64,000 bases of DNA from Helicobacter canis. Lineage in GTDB: Bacteria > Campylobacterota > Campylobacteria > Campylobacterales > Helicobacteraceae. The position numbers were made by a program, and so were the translations under genes. The DNA lies in NCBI RefSeq assembly GCF_900451095.1, contig NZ_UGHV01000001.1:310001-374000 (forward strand), in the 5' to 3' direction. Below, one piece after another: positions 19,353-28,545 of this stretch. The stretch's first letter is position 1, and each line of letters opens with the position of its first letter. The notes below the pieces were generated by a model. The model was not told where the DNA came from. It saw only the letters and a program-made list of their open reading frames with translations, and made no database searches.

Positions 19353-20807
19353 CTAGATCTCGCCCAAGCTCACTTCCCATATCGTGCCATCACTTGTATC
19401 ACTAAGCACAATCCCCATAGATTCTAGCTCTGTGCGGATCGCATCAGCCCTAGCAAAGTCTCGTGCCTTTTTCGCCTGTGTGCGCTGGGCGATTAGCTCC
19501 TCTATACGCGCTCTTTGCTCCCATCCCACGCCTTGCTGAAAATACTCCACACAATCCCCCCCGCCAATGCCAAGCAGCTCCCAGATAAAATCAAGGCTCG
19601 TTAAAATCCTTAGCTTTAGCTCCTTATCCTTTGGGGTAGAATCTAGGCTTGTGTTTGCGCTGTGGATCATCTCTTCTAGCGCGCTTAGGGCTTTTGAGAT
19701 ATTCAAATCATCACTCATACTCTCTAAAATCTCCGCGCAAAACTCACACTCCATTTTGATAGGTGTAGTCTGCATAGCCGCCCTAGCCCCGCTTAGCCCC
19801 CCACTAAAGCCACTTGCCACGCGCTGCTTTAGGCGGTAGATTTTATCAAGCCGCTTTTTTGCTAGTAGCATATCTTCTTCATTGAAGTGCAAAAGTGCGC
19901 GATAGTGCGTGCCAAGCAGGTAATTACGCACGACTTCGCCGCTATAAGTCTTTAGCGCGTCTTTGATATAAAAGCTATTGCCTAGGCTTTTGCTCATCTT
20001 TTGCCCATCGATATTGACAAAGCCATTGTGCATCCAGTATTTTGCTAGCTCTCTGCCTGTGGCGCAGCGGCTCTGGCAGGCTTCATTCTCGTGATGAGGG
20101 AAGAGCAGGTCTGCCCCCCCTCCGTGAATATCAATGGCAAATTCTTTGTTTTGGTAAGCTAGCACTTCTTCAATCATCGCCGAGCATTCTATATGCCAGC
20201 CCGGTCGCCCTAGCCCTAGCGCACTCTCATAGCCAAAGTCATCTGCGCCTTTGTAGCTCTTCCACAGGGCGAAGTCTCTCTCATCGCGCTTTTGCTCATC
20301 ATTGTGGATTCTAGCTTGATTTTCATCATCTCTCCCACGCCCTGAAATCTCCCCATAGCGCGGATCTTGCTGGACATTTAAGTAAATATCACCGCTATCA
20401 AGCTTATAGGCTATGCCCTTGTCTAAAAGCTTGGTGATAAGAGCTGCCATCGCGGAGAGATTTTCTGTCGCCTTTGGCATAATATCTGGGCGGCGCACCA
20501 GCAGGGCGTCCATATCGCGCAAATAAGCTTGGATATAAGATTCTGCGACTTCTGCGACACTTATGCCTGATTCTTTAGCTTTTTTGATGATTTTGTCATC
20601 TATATCGGTGAAGTTTTTTACAAATAGCACATCATAGCCCAAAGCCCTAAGTGTCCTACATAGCAAATCAAAGGCGATAGAGCTTCTAGCGTGTCCTAAA
20701 TGTGCATCATCATACACAGTAGGTCCGCAGACATAGATCCTAGCTGCCTTATCTTTGAGCGGCACAAACTCTAGCTTTTTCTTCACTCTTGTATCATAGA
20801 TTTTCAT
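19353..20807 (-). CDS. cysS: Cysteinyl-tRNA synthetase
   Basis: A class I synthetase with the HIGH region YVCGPTVYDDAHLGHARS, zinc ligands including GWHIECSAM and the HHENEACQS segment, and KMSKS in DGQKMSKSLGNSFYI. A DALR-like anticodon domain closes it. About 484 residues, normal. ATG 20807 is preferred over ATG 20810 because AAGGA then lies 5 nt away; the frame continues further upstream only as murJ shadow. It follows murJ by 16 nt, the order murJ-cysS being shared with H. pylori. Confidence 0.95.
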   Translation of the reverse strand: MKIYDTRVKKKLEFVPLKDKAARIYVCGPTVYDDAHLGHARSSIAFDLLCRTLRALGYDVLFVKNFTDIDDKIIKKAKESGISVAEVAESYIQAYLRDMDALLVRRPDIMPKATENLSAMAALITKLLDKGIAYKLDSGDIYLNVQQDPRYGEISGRGRDDENQARIHNDEQKRDERDFALWKSYKGADDFGYESALGLGRPGWHIECSAMIEEVLAYQNKEFAIDIHGGGADLLFPHHENEACQSRCATGRELAKYWMHNGFVNIDGQKMSKSLGNSFYIKDALKTYSGEVVRNYLLGTHYRALLHFNEEDMLLAKKRLDKIYRLKQRVASGFSGGLSGARAAMQTTPIKMECEFCAEILESMSDDLNISKALSALEEMIHSANTSLDSTPKDKELKLRILTSLDFIWELLGIGGGDCVEYFQQGVGWEQRARIEELIAQRTQAKKARDFARADAIRTELESMGIVLSDTSDGTIWEVSLGEI

Positions 20808-20823
20808 CATTATCCTTGTGTAT

Positions 20824-23091
20824 TTAGATATGTATATAATGTAGCCATAGCATAAGTAGCAGCACTTCGCATACAAGCACGACACCAAGCCATAGCGCGT
20901 AATTTCGCGCACAAATTATAGCCCAAAACTCCCCAAACCCAAACGCCCTAATGGTCAAAGCAAATAGCACAAATCCGCTCAAACTCCCAGCAAGTGCTAG
21001 CCCAAATGCCCCCCAAAACTGCATAAGCACTAGGGAAAACACAACCCCCACAAGCAAGGAGATCGCCGAGATTTTCGCCGCTAAGGCTTGCTTAGAATGC
21101 GAGTAAAGATAGAGAGAAAATATCCTAGCACAGCCAAAAGGCACAAGCCCAGCCATATACGCCCCAAAGACCATCGCACACTCTAGCGTATCAGCGCGAC
21201 TAAATTTGCCGTGCTCATAAAGCAGCCAAATAATCTGCTCCCTAAGCATAATCCCCCCTACCGCACACACAAGAAGCATAAAAAGCAAAAACCAAAACGC
21301 CCTTTTCATCGCTAGCAGGGCTTTTTGCTCCTGCCCTGCTTTGATCGCTTTTGCCACCATAGGAAAGAGCGCGGTAGAAATCGCAATGGCAAAGATAGCC
21401 AAAGGCAGCTGGAAAATGCGATTAGCATAGTAGAGGTATGAGATCGCCCCACTTGCCAAAAATGACGCCAAAATCGTGTCAATAAAGCTAGCGATTTGCG
21501 CCGTAGAGCTACCAAGCATAGCCGGGAAAAACTGCTTGAAAAACGCGCGAAGCTCGGTTCTAATAGTGTGGGCTAGCTTTGTGGATTTGGGCGTTGGCTT
21601 TTTGCTGGAGGATTGGGCTTTGCTTGATTCTGGCGTTGGCTTTTGGGCTAAAAATGGCGATTGCTGCGGCGAGTCGGCGGTTACATACGCTCTAGTATGC
21701 GCCCTTGACTCGCCTTGCAAAGCCCCATTTTTATCACCAAAATCCTGCCGCCTAACTGCGTTTTGAGAAAACACACTTTGAGCGTTGCTAGAATCCACTT
21801 TTTGACTCTCGGCGTTTCTTCTGTCATTGCGAGCCGCTGCGGTAGCAGTGGTGTGGCAAAGCGTAGCTTCTTTAGAAAACAAGGGATACCGCTCGGCGTT
21901 AGCCGATGTTTCTTTAGAATCCACAGATTCTGCGCTAGCAGAATAGTCATTGCTAGAATCCACTTTTGCGCCTTTGTGGATTGCCACGCCGCTATCGCGG
22001 CTCGCAATGACAGAAAAATGGGCGTTAGGGCTAGAATCCGCTTTTTGTAATGTTTGTATGTTTTTTGCGTTTTTATCAAAAGTGGATTCTAGGTTTTGTG
22101 TCTTTGTTTGTGTGGATTGCCGCGCCGACAAGTCGGCTCGCAATGACGATAAAAAAGCTTCATTACTAGAATCCACTTTTTGATTTGCGGCGGATTTTTC
22201 ACACCCAGCCCCTTTTTCTTCTTCAAGGATTCTAGGAATTGCGGTGGGGCTGTGGGAGCTTTGCGGATTTTCTAAAGAAACTTCGCTTCGCTTGTTTTCT
22301 AAAGAAGCTACGCTTTGCGATGAGAAATTGGGGTTTTTCGAGCCGCGCAAGGAGATAAGACTCGAGTGTCTATCGACGCAGCGCGGCGATGAAATCCCCG
22401 ATTTATCGCGCAAAGCTGAATCCCTTGTGAAAAAAGCCAGCCGCACCTCCCCCACCCCACACACAAAAAGCCTCACAAACCCCAGCCTATACAGCGGATA
22501 AATATGCAAAGCAATCTGTGCCACACCGCCTACTAGCACCCCATAGCTAGCGATATACACGATTTGCATCTCATCGCTATCCCTAGCAAAAAGCAGCGCG
22601 CAAATCATCGCGATATTAAGCAACGCTGTGTTATACGCACTCACCCAGAAATGCTGCTTATACTGCAAAAGCGTGCTAAAAAATGTAACCAAAAACACCA
22701 AAAACAAATACCAAAAATGTATCGCTACAATGGGGCTAGCAAGCCTAATTAGCTCCTCATCAAAGCCTAGGGCTAGCACTCTAGTAAATGCCCCGCTAAA
22801 TGCCACCACAAGCAGACTAAATCCTATAAGCACGCAAGAGAAAATCGCAAGCACAAGCACGCTAAATGCGCCCTTTTTGCTACTTGCGATAAAGCTAGGT
22901 AGGAAGCTTTGTGTAAATGCCCCTTCGCCAAAGATCCTGCGGAAAAGATTAGGGAACTTAAATGCGACAAAAAATATATCGCTATACACCCCAGCCCCCA
23001 AGATATTTGCCATACTCAAATCCCGCAAAAATCCAAACACCCTAGAGCATAAAATCCCGCTACTATTTGTCAAAAACGCCTTTTTAAGCAC
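20824..23091 (-). CDS. murJ: Lipid II flippase MurJ (MviN) with a 280-residue repeat insertion
   Basis: A multi-pass inner-membrane MOP-family flippase moving lipid II for peptidoglycan synthesis. The N-terminal half (SRVFGFLRDLSMANILGAG, FKFPNLFRRIFGEGAFTQSFLP) and the C-terminal half (FKQFFPAMLGSSTAQIASFIDT, SYLYYANRIFQLPLAIF) are well conserved. Between them, residues about 225-508 are a polar, repeat-derived insertion (21571-22422), so the protein has 755 residues instead of roughly 480-500. The insertion lies where H. pylori MurJ has a short cytoplasmic loop, and both flanks remain intact. Start GTG 23091 gives LKKAFLTNSSGI, matching H. pylori, with AGGA 6 nt upstream. Confidence 0.92.
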   Translation of the reverse strand: MLKKAFLTNSSGILCSRVFGFLRDLSMANILGAGVYSDIFFVAFKFPNLFRRIFGEGAFTQSFLPSFIASSKKGAFSVLVLAIFSCVLIGFSLLVVAFSGAFTRVLALGFDEELIRLASPIVAIHFWYLFLVFLVTFFSTLLQYKQHFWVSAYNTALLNIAMICALLFARDSDEMQIVYIASYGVLVGGVAQIALHIYPLYRLGFVRLFVCGVGEVRLAFFTRDSALRDKSGISSPRCVDRHSSLISLRGSKNPNFSSQSVASLENKRSEVSLENPQSSHSPTAIPRILEEEKGAGCEKSAANQKVDSSNEAFLSSLRADLSARQSTQTKTQNLESTFDKNAKNIQTLQKADSSPNAHFSVIASRDSGVAIHKGAKVDSSNDYSASAESVDSKETSANAERYPLFSKEATLCHTTATAAARNDRRNAESQKVDSSNAQSVFSQNAVRRQDFGDKNGALQGESRAHTRAYVTADSPQQSPFLAQKPTPESSKAQSSSKKPTPKSTKLAHTIRTELRAFFKQFFPAMLGSSTAQIASFIDTILASFLASGAISYLYYANRIFQLPLAIFAIAISTALFPMVAKAIKAGQEQKALLAMKRAFWFLLFMLLVCAVGGIMLREQIIWLLYEHGKFSRADTLECAMVFGAYMAGLVPFGCARIFSLYLYSHSKQALAAKISAISLLVGVVFSLVLMQFWGAFGLALAGSLSGFVLFALTIRAFGFGEFWAIICARNYALWLGVVLVCEVLLLMLWLHYIHI
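21571..22422 (-). repeat. In-frame repeat block inside murJ
   Basis: A mosaic of the dispersed elements, read in frame as low-complexity protein: the longer element (SALRDKSGISSPRCVDRH), several KVDSS / LESTF arms, two or three GTCATTGCGAG...GCAATCC elements (VIASRDSGVAI; CHTTATAAARND), and KPTPK units at the end. The same pieces occur in waaF and in the hypD leader. Confidence 0.85.
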
Positions 23092-23175
23092 CAATAATCC
23101 TTAGAAAACAAATCGCATAGATATGTAACTAGTTTTAATAAAGCCTAGATTCTAGCCAAAAGAAGTTTGATATAC

Positions 23176-23181
23176 TATAAT
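23176..23181 (+). promoter_or_regulatory. TATAAT box at the start of the DUF342 gene
   Basis: TATAAT in ATACTATAATAAATG, only 2 nt before ATG 23184. Transcription from it would start at or after that ATG, which favours the GTG start at 23250. Confidence 0.4.
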
Positions 23182-23183
23182 AA

Positions 23184-25169
23184 ATGCGTGTGTTAGCCTG
23201 TAAGTTTCATAGCTACTATAATGATACAAAATGGATACGAAGGATTTGCGTGGAGTTTGCGCCATTTCTCCTACTTGATACTGACAATATCCTAGAATCC
23301 TTGCAAAGCGAGTGCCAAAAACGCGCGATCTCCATAGATAGCGTGCAATGTCTCTTGCAAAAGCACCATATCACCCTAAGCGATCCCAAGCTCCCAAGCC
23401 ACGCGCTTTTAGACGATAGGCTATATCATAGTGATCGCTTCACAATCTGCCAGAGCTGCGATATCCTCGTGCGACCAAAGCTTATTGATGATACCTTTAG
23501 TATCTATCTCTCCACGGATAAAGACAAGGCATTTATGCGCTGCTTTGATAGCTTTTTGCCGCTTGAAGAGATCAAAGCCGATCTATACGCCCAAGTAGGC
23601 GCAAGGCTTGCTATGCTAGGGGTGATCTTGCGCGATATGGAGAGCTTGCACGCTAAAATCGATGAGCTCTTGCACGCAATCAAGCACGATCCCAAAAGCA
23701 AAGCCCAAGAATTTTGCCTTATGCAAAGTAGCGTATATGCGCCGCCAAAGCCTATGCGCTTTGTCTTTTTCCCGCAAGAGTCCTACCACGCTAAAGAGCA
23801 AGGGCTCTTTGATGATGAGAGTATCCCCCCACCTAGCAAGATCCAAGAGGCATTTTATGGCGTGGATAAGGGCGAGCTTATCGCGATGTATGAGTTTGGC
23901 GATCGTGGGGTAGCAGGGCGCAATCTCCTAGGGCAATACTGCTCCCAAGCCGATGAAAAGCCGCGCATAATCCCAAGTGTGCAGGAGCATATCACCACTA
24001 AAGCCTATGCGGATAAAATCCAATACTTCAGCCAGATCCAAGGCTTCATCGCCTTGCATAATCAATTCACCGCGCCCTATGCCAGCACGAGCCCAAGCCC
24101 ACAAAACCAAGCCACACAAGATAGCCAAGCGGATCTTTTTTGCTTCTATACACCTCCAAGCCTAGAGCTGACTTCTACCAAAACTCCGCCGCTACTAGGG
24201 GGCGTGCGAGCGCATATCACACTCCGTATAGAATCTAGTCATAGCAGTATTGATGCCCTAGGAGATGGCGTGCATATCGAAGCGGAGCATATAGAAATAG
24301 CTGGCGATCTAGGGAGTAGCACGACTATTAAAGCAAAGCAGCTCATCATCAATGGCTCAACCCACAAAAGCTCCAAAATCCTAGCCCAGCACGCCAAGAT
24401 CCTAACCCACAAGGGGCTTTTGATCGCACAAGATTGCACGATCAAAAATCTGGATTCTGGCACCATCTATGCCAACACCGCTAAAATCCAAGAGACAATC
24501 GCTAGCACCATCTATGCAAGCTCTATCTCCATAGACCGCCTGCGCAATGCCAATACCTGCTACTTTTCCGCCCTGCTAGAAGCAAAAGAGATCCCACAAA
24601 ATCGCGGCGATGACAATGCCCTAGTCTTTAGCCTGCTAGGCTCTAGCGATTATCGTAGCTATCTCTGCAATGCTAGAATCTACCACCGCGACAAATCCCA
24701 CACCCTAGCCCAGCTAGAATCCACCCTATCTGCCCTACTCCCTAAAGCCCACGCCGCCCAAAGCTTCCTAGCAAAGCTTCAGGGCTTTACCAAAGATCAG
24801 CAAGCAATCGCGCTAAAAGAGAGCAAATTTGCCAAAACCTACCAAGAATCCTACGTACTTATCAAGCTCTATAAAGCCACCTTAGCACGCAAGAAGTCTT
24901 TAGAGCACTCCTTACACACGCTAAAGCACACGATCAAATCCCTATCACCAAGGCTTTGTAACGCACGCTTACATATAGGCAAGGTTATGGGCTTTGAAAA
25001 CTATGCGCATATACAAGGGCTATCCCTAGAGCCAAATGACACAATGAGTGAATCTCTCTTACTTGAATACAACAAACCCTCACACATCACTATCGCTAAA
25101 GATTCTAGGGTAAAATCCGCGCCAGAATCTTTAGATACTCACTCAATCCACTTAAAGGTAGAACAATGA
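23184..25169 (+). CDS. DUF342 (FapA-like) family protein
   Basis: A 661-residue soluble protein. The N-terminal 200 residues are mixed alpha/beta. Residues about 330-480 show a right-handed beta-helix style series (VHIEAEHIEIAGDL, TTIKAKQLIINGST, SKILAQHAKILTHKG, CTIKNLDSGTIYANTA), as in DUF342/FapA proteins. The last third is helical coiled coil (LYKATLARKKSLEHSLHTLKHTIKSLS). The function of the family is not settled. Start is uncertain: ATG 23184 has no Shine-Dalgarno and abuts a TATAAT box, whereas GTG 23250 has AAGGA 5 nt upstream. It overlaps ruvA by ATGA. Confidence 0.7.
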   Translation: MRVLACKFHSYYNDTKWIRRICVEFAPFLLLDTDNILESLQSECQKRAISIDSVQCLLQKHHITLSDPKLPSHALLDDRLYHSDRFTICQSCDILVRPKLIDDTFSIYLSTDKDKAFMRCFDSFLPLEEIKADLYAQVGARLAMLGVILRDMESLHAKIDELLHAIKHDPKSKAQEFCLMQSSVYAPPKPMRFVFFPQESYHAKEQGLFDDESIPPPSKIQEAFYGVDKGELIAMYEFGDRGVAGRNLLGQYCSQADEKPRIIPSVQEHITTKAYADKIQYFSQIQGFIALHNQFTAPYASTSPSPQNQATQDSQADLFCFYTPPSLELTSTKTPPLLGGVRAHITLRIESSHSSIDALGDGVHIEAEHIEIAGDLGSSTTIKAKQLIINGSTHKSSKILAQHAKILTHKGLLIAQDCTIKNLDSGTIYANTAKIQETIASTIYASSISIDRLRNANTCYFSALLEAKEIPQNRGDDNALVFSLLGSSDYRSYLCNARIYHRDKSHTLAQLESTLSALLPKAHAAQSFLAKLQGFTKDQQAIALKESKFAKTYQESYVLIKLYKATLARKKSLEHSLHTLKHTIKSLSPRLCNARLHIGKVMGFENYAHIQGLSLEPNDTMSESLLLEYNKPSHITIAKDSRVKSAPESLDTHSIHLKVEQ

Positions 25170-25765
25170 TTTGCGGTCTAATCGGCACGATCCACAAGCT
25201 AGAGCCTATGCGCGTAGAGCTCAATGTCCAAGGCGTGATTTATGGCATTGCCATTAGTGTGCAGACAAGTGCGCAGCTGCGAATAAAAGTGGATTCTAGC
25301 AAGGAGTCTAGCCCATCAATCTATCTCCACATCACCACCATTATCCGTGAAGATGCGCATTTGCTCTTTGGCTTTGTAGATACACTAGAGCAAAGCACTT
25401 TTGAGCGATTGCTTAAAATTAACGGCGTAGGCACCAAAGTCGCCCTTACAATCCTTAGCACCTTCAGCGCGCAAAAATTCCTAGAAATCATCGCTAGCAA
25501 GGACATTAAGCTCTTGCAAAAGGTCCCGGGCGTTGGCGCAAAGAGTGCGGGCAAAATCTTGCTAGATTTAGCGGGCTTTTGCGAGCAGGCACTAGAATCT
25601 AGCAAGCCCCAATCCCCAAGCAATCTAGCCAGCAAGCACGACATCACAAGTGCGCTAGAAGCCCTAGGCTACAAGGCAAATGAAATCACCCGTATCCTGC
25701 CTCAAATCACTGCCACAGATACACAAAGCGCGATCAAAGAAGCCTTGCGCTTGCTTGCTCGCTAA
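25166..25765 (+). CDS. ruvA: Holliday junction helicase subunit RuvA
   Basis: RuvA binds Holliday junctions as a tetramer and loads the RuvB motor. The OB-fold N-domain (MICGLIGTIHKLEP), the two helix-hairpin-helix motifs (LKINGVGTKVALTIL and LQKVPGVGAKSAGKILLDL), and the C-terminal RuvB-binding domain (TSALEALGYKANEITRIL) are all present in 199 residues. The first domain carries the repeat-derived KVDSSKESS loop. Start overlaps the preceding stop (ATGA), suggesting coupled translation. Confidence 0.94.
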   Translation: MICGLIGTIHKLEPMRVELNVQGVIYGIAISVQTSAQLRIKVDSSKESSPSIYLHITTIIREDAHLLFGFVDTLEQSTFERLLKINGVGTKVALTILSTFSAQKFLEIIASKDIKLLQKVPGVGAKSAGKILLDLAGFCEQALESSKPQSPSNLASKHDITSALEALGYKANEITRILPQITATDTQSAIKEALRLLAR

Positions 25766-25792
25766 ATGAGTAAGAAAATGCGCGAGAAAATG

Positions 25793-25798
25793 TATAAT
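25793..25798 (+). promoter_or_regulatory. Extended -10 promoter of the serine transporter gene
   Basis: TGTATAAT (TATAAT at 25793-25798), 27 nt before the ATG at 25826, followed by CACAAGGAG. Position and spacing fit a main-sigma promoter for the sdaC-sdaA pair. Confidence 0.55.
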
Positions 25799-25825
25799 AT
25801 ATTCAATGTCACACAAGGAGCGACT

Positions 25826-27160
25826 ATGAAAAATACCCCACCAAAATGGAATTCATTTGACACTCGCTGGATGCTATCTTTATTTGGCACGGCAGTGGGA
25901 GCTGGGATCTTGTATCTACCTATCAAAGCTGGGGGCGGAGGCTTTTGGCCCGTGGTGGTGATGTGCTTTGTCATCTTCCCTATGGTGTATTTGAGCCACA
26001 GAGCGTTAAGCCGCTTTGTCTGCCAAGCTAGTGGCAATGACAGAGACATCACGCACGCCGCAGAAGAATACTTTGGGCGTGGGGTGAGTGTGTTTATCTC
26101 TATCCTTTACTTCTTCGCGATTTTCCCTATTTGCTTGGCTTACTGCGTGGGGATTACAAACACATTTGAAAGCTTTATTTACAATCAGCTTTTGCCCTTG
26201 CTAGATTCTAATGGCAGCTTGGCTGGATTCATCAGCTCTATCTATACTACCGAGCTAAATGAAAAAGGCTCGCAAATAGCACACTTACTGCCACTTTGGC
26301 GGGCGATTTTGGTATTTTTGGGTGTGAGTAGCTTTATGCTTATTATGCTTTTTAGCGAAGAGTTTATCACCAAAGTATGTGAATGGCTCGTGTATCCGCT
26401 ATGCGCGGTTTTGTTTCTATTCTCACTCTATCTTATTCCGCAGTGGAATCTAGGCAGCCTAAGCGAAGTGCCCAATGTGAAAGAGTTTTTGACAATCGTG
26501 TGGCTCACTCTGCCTGTGCTTGTCTTTAGCTTTAATCACTCTCCAGCCATTTCTACCTTTTCTTTAAGCGTGAAGCGCGAGTATGGGGAGCACTCCGTAG
26601 CAAAGGCAAATCAAATCCTTTTCCGCACCGCGACAATGCTACTAATCTTTGTGATGTTTTTTGTCTTTTCTTGTGTGCTATGTCTAAGTCCAGCAGAGCT
26701 TGCTGAAGCTAGAGCGCAAAATATCCCTGTGCTATCCTATTTTGCCAATAAGCTTGATAATCCTTTCATCTCTTATGGCGGTCCTTTGATAGCATTTTTG
26801 GCTATTTCTAGCTCATTTTTTGGGCATTATTTTGGGGCTAGAGAAGGGGCGTATGGGATCGTGCGTAAATGCTGCAAAATCGCCGGCAATGAGAATCCAA
26901 ATCTTAAAGCAATCGCCATTGCAAGCACAAGTGTAATGTATGTGATAATGCTCTTTGTAGCCTATATCAATCCAAGCGTGCTAGGCTTTATCGAAGATCT
27001 AGGCGGTCCAATCATCGCTGCAATCCTTTTCCTTATGCCAATCATCGCTATTTATAGCGTCTCAAAGATGAAGCAGTTTAAAAACCCTGCCCTAGATGCC
27101 TTTGTATTTATCACAGGGCTTTTGACAATCTTCACCGTGATTTACAAGCTTATAGGATAG
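25826..27160 (+). CDS. sdaC: Serine transporter SdaC (HAAAP family)
   Basis: An eleven-segment inner-membrane transporter with the SdaC features FDTRWMLSLFGTAVGAGILYLPIKAGGGG, PMVYLSHRALSRF, SFNHSPAISTFS and SSFFGHYFGAREGAYGIV. It imports serine, probably with protons. The neighbour sdaA deaminates serine to pyruvate, so the pair feeds on serine, a main carbon source in helicobacters. ATG 25826 is used (AAGGAG 5 nt upstream); the frame is open 20 codons further upstream but overlaps the promoter. Confidence 0.92.
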   Translation: MKNTPPKWNSFDTRWMLSLFGTAVGAGILYLPIKAGGGGFWPVVVMCFVIFPMVYLSHRALSRFVCQASGNDRDITHAAEEYFGRGVSVFISILYFFAIFPICLAYCVGITNTFESFIYNQLLPLLDSNGSLAGFISSIYTTELNEKGSQIAHLLPLWRAILVFLGVSSFMLIMLFSEEFITKVCEWLVYPLCAVLFLFSLYLIPQWNLGSLSEVPNVKEFLTIVWLTLPVLVFSFNHSPAISTFSLSVKREYGEHSVAKANQILFRTATMLLIFVMFFVFSCVLCLSPAELAEARAQNIPVLSYFANKLDNPFISYGGPLIAFLAISSSFFGHYFGAREGAYGIVRKCCKIAGNENPNLKAIAIASTSVMYVIMLFVAYINPSVLGFIEDLGGPIIAAILFLMPIIAIYSVSKMKQFKNPALDAFVFITGLLTIFTVIYKLIG

Positions 27161-27163
27161 CGC

Positions 27164-28516
27164 GTGAGTAATCTTAGCATTTGTAAAATCGGCATAGGTC
27201 CTTCATCATCGCACACGCTAGGACCGCTCATAGCGGGCAATCGCTTCTGCGAGCTAATCGCCCCCAAGCTAGAATCCATCGCGCATATCACTATCACGCT
27301 CTATGGCTCTCTCTCACTCACGGGCAGAGGGCATTTGAGTGATAAAGCGATCCTTTGGGGGCTAGAAAATCTCCACGCCAAAACCATCACCAAAGACCTC
27401 CAAGCCGCCACCCTAGCACGCGTCTATGATACAAAGCAGCTTAATCTCTGCGGGACAAAGCTTATCCCCTTTGATAGCAGCAGCGACATCATCTTTAGCG
27501 ATGAGTTTCTGCCCCAGCACGAAAATGCCCTGCGCATAGAAGCCTTTAGCGCACAAGGCGCAAAAGTAACTTCTTGCACCTACTTTTCTATCGGTGGGGG
27601 CTTTGTCAAAGATGAGCAAGAGCTAGAATCCACCCAAGGAGAAAAAGTGGATTCTAGTCTTTGGCAGATAGAGAACGCCACCAAAGCTCTCTATCTCTGC
27701 GATGAGAAGTCCTGCGACCTAGCCAAGCTCTCTTTAGAATACGAGCTGCAATTCCGCGATGAGAGGAGCATTAGAGCTTACTGCCTTGAAGTATGGGAGT
27801 GTATGCAAGAAGCCTATGCCCAAGGCACGCACCCAAGCGAGGACTATCTCCCGGGCAAGCTCCACCTAAAACGCCGTGCCAAAGGCTTGTTTGAGCGCGT
27901 GCATACCACAAGCGATCCGCTAGGGATCATTGACTTTATCTCGCTCTATGCCATAGCCATAGCAGAGGAGAATGCCAGCGGCGCACGAGTGGTAACAGCC
28001 CCTACAAATGGTGCTTGCGCGGTGATCCCAGCGGTAATGCTCTATTGCAAAAACCACACCATAGGCTTTAACGATGATAAAGCAGTAGAGTTTCTGCTAA
28101 CAGCCATACTCATAGGCTCTTTCATCAAGAAAAATGCCAGCATAAGCGGCGCAGAAGCCGGCTGCCAAGCAGAGATCGGCTCGGCTAGCTCTATGGCAGC
28201 AGGGGCTATGGCGACTATCCTTGGCGCAGATGCTAGGAAAGCCTGCAATGCCGCGGAAATGGCTATGGAGCATCACCTAGGGCTTACTTGCGACCCTGTG
28301 GGCGGGCTTGTGCAGATCCCTTGTATCGAGCGCAATGCCTTTGGCGCGATCAAGGCTATCTCTGCTGCGAGAATGGCGATGACGCGCAAAAGCACGCCGA
28401 TTGTAAGCCTAGATGAAGTGATAAAGACAATGTATCAAACCGGCAAAGATATGAATGCCAAATACCGCGAAACCGCCCTAGGCGGTCTAGCCAAGACGCT
28501 CTCAAGCGTTTGCTAG
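27164..28516 (+). CDS. sdaA: L-serine dehydratase SdaA
   Basis: A [4Fe-4S] enzyme deaminating L-serine to pyruvate and ammonia, single-chain type. The beta domain opens with ICKIGIGPSSSHTLGPLIAGN; the alpha domain has TAPTNGACAVIPAVMLY, SISGAEAGCQAEIGSASSMAAGAM and LTCDPVGGLVQIPCIERN with the cluster cysteines. The interdomain region contains LESTQGEKVDSS, a repeat arm pair read in frame. GTG start at 27164, AGGA 6 nt upstream, 3 nt after sdaC. Length of 450 is normal. Confidence 0.93.
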   Translation: MSNLSICKIGIGPSSSHTLGPLIAGNRFCELIAPKLESIAHITITLYGSLSLTGRGHLSDKAILWGLENLHAKTITKDLQAATLARVYDTKQLNLCGTKLIPFDSSSDIIFSDEFLPQHENALRIEAFSAQGAKVTSCTYFSIGGGFVKDEQELESTQGEKVDSSLWQIENATKALYLCDEKSCDLAKLSLEYELQFRDERSIRAYCLEVWECMQEAYAQGTHPSEDYLPGKLHLKRRAKGLFERVHTTSDPLGIIDFISLYAIAIAEENASGARVVTAPTNGACAVIPAVMLYCKNHTIGFNDDKAVEFLLTAILIGSFIKKNASISGAEAGCQAEIGSASSMAAGAMATILGADARKACNAAEMAMEHHLGLTCDPVGGLVQIPCIERNAFGAIKAISAARMAMTRKSTPIVSLDEVIKTMYQTGKDMNAKYRETALGGLAKTLSSVC

Positions 28517-28545
28517 CCACCCCACACCACACACAAGGAGATCCA

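Noticed and set aside
22628-23104. A 158-codon plus-strand frame opposite murJ
   Set aside because: It lies fully antisense to the conserved N-terminal membrane half of MurJ and resembles no family.
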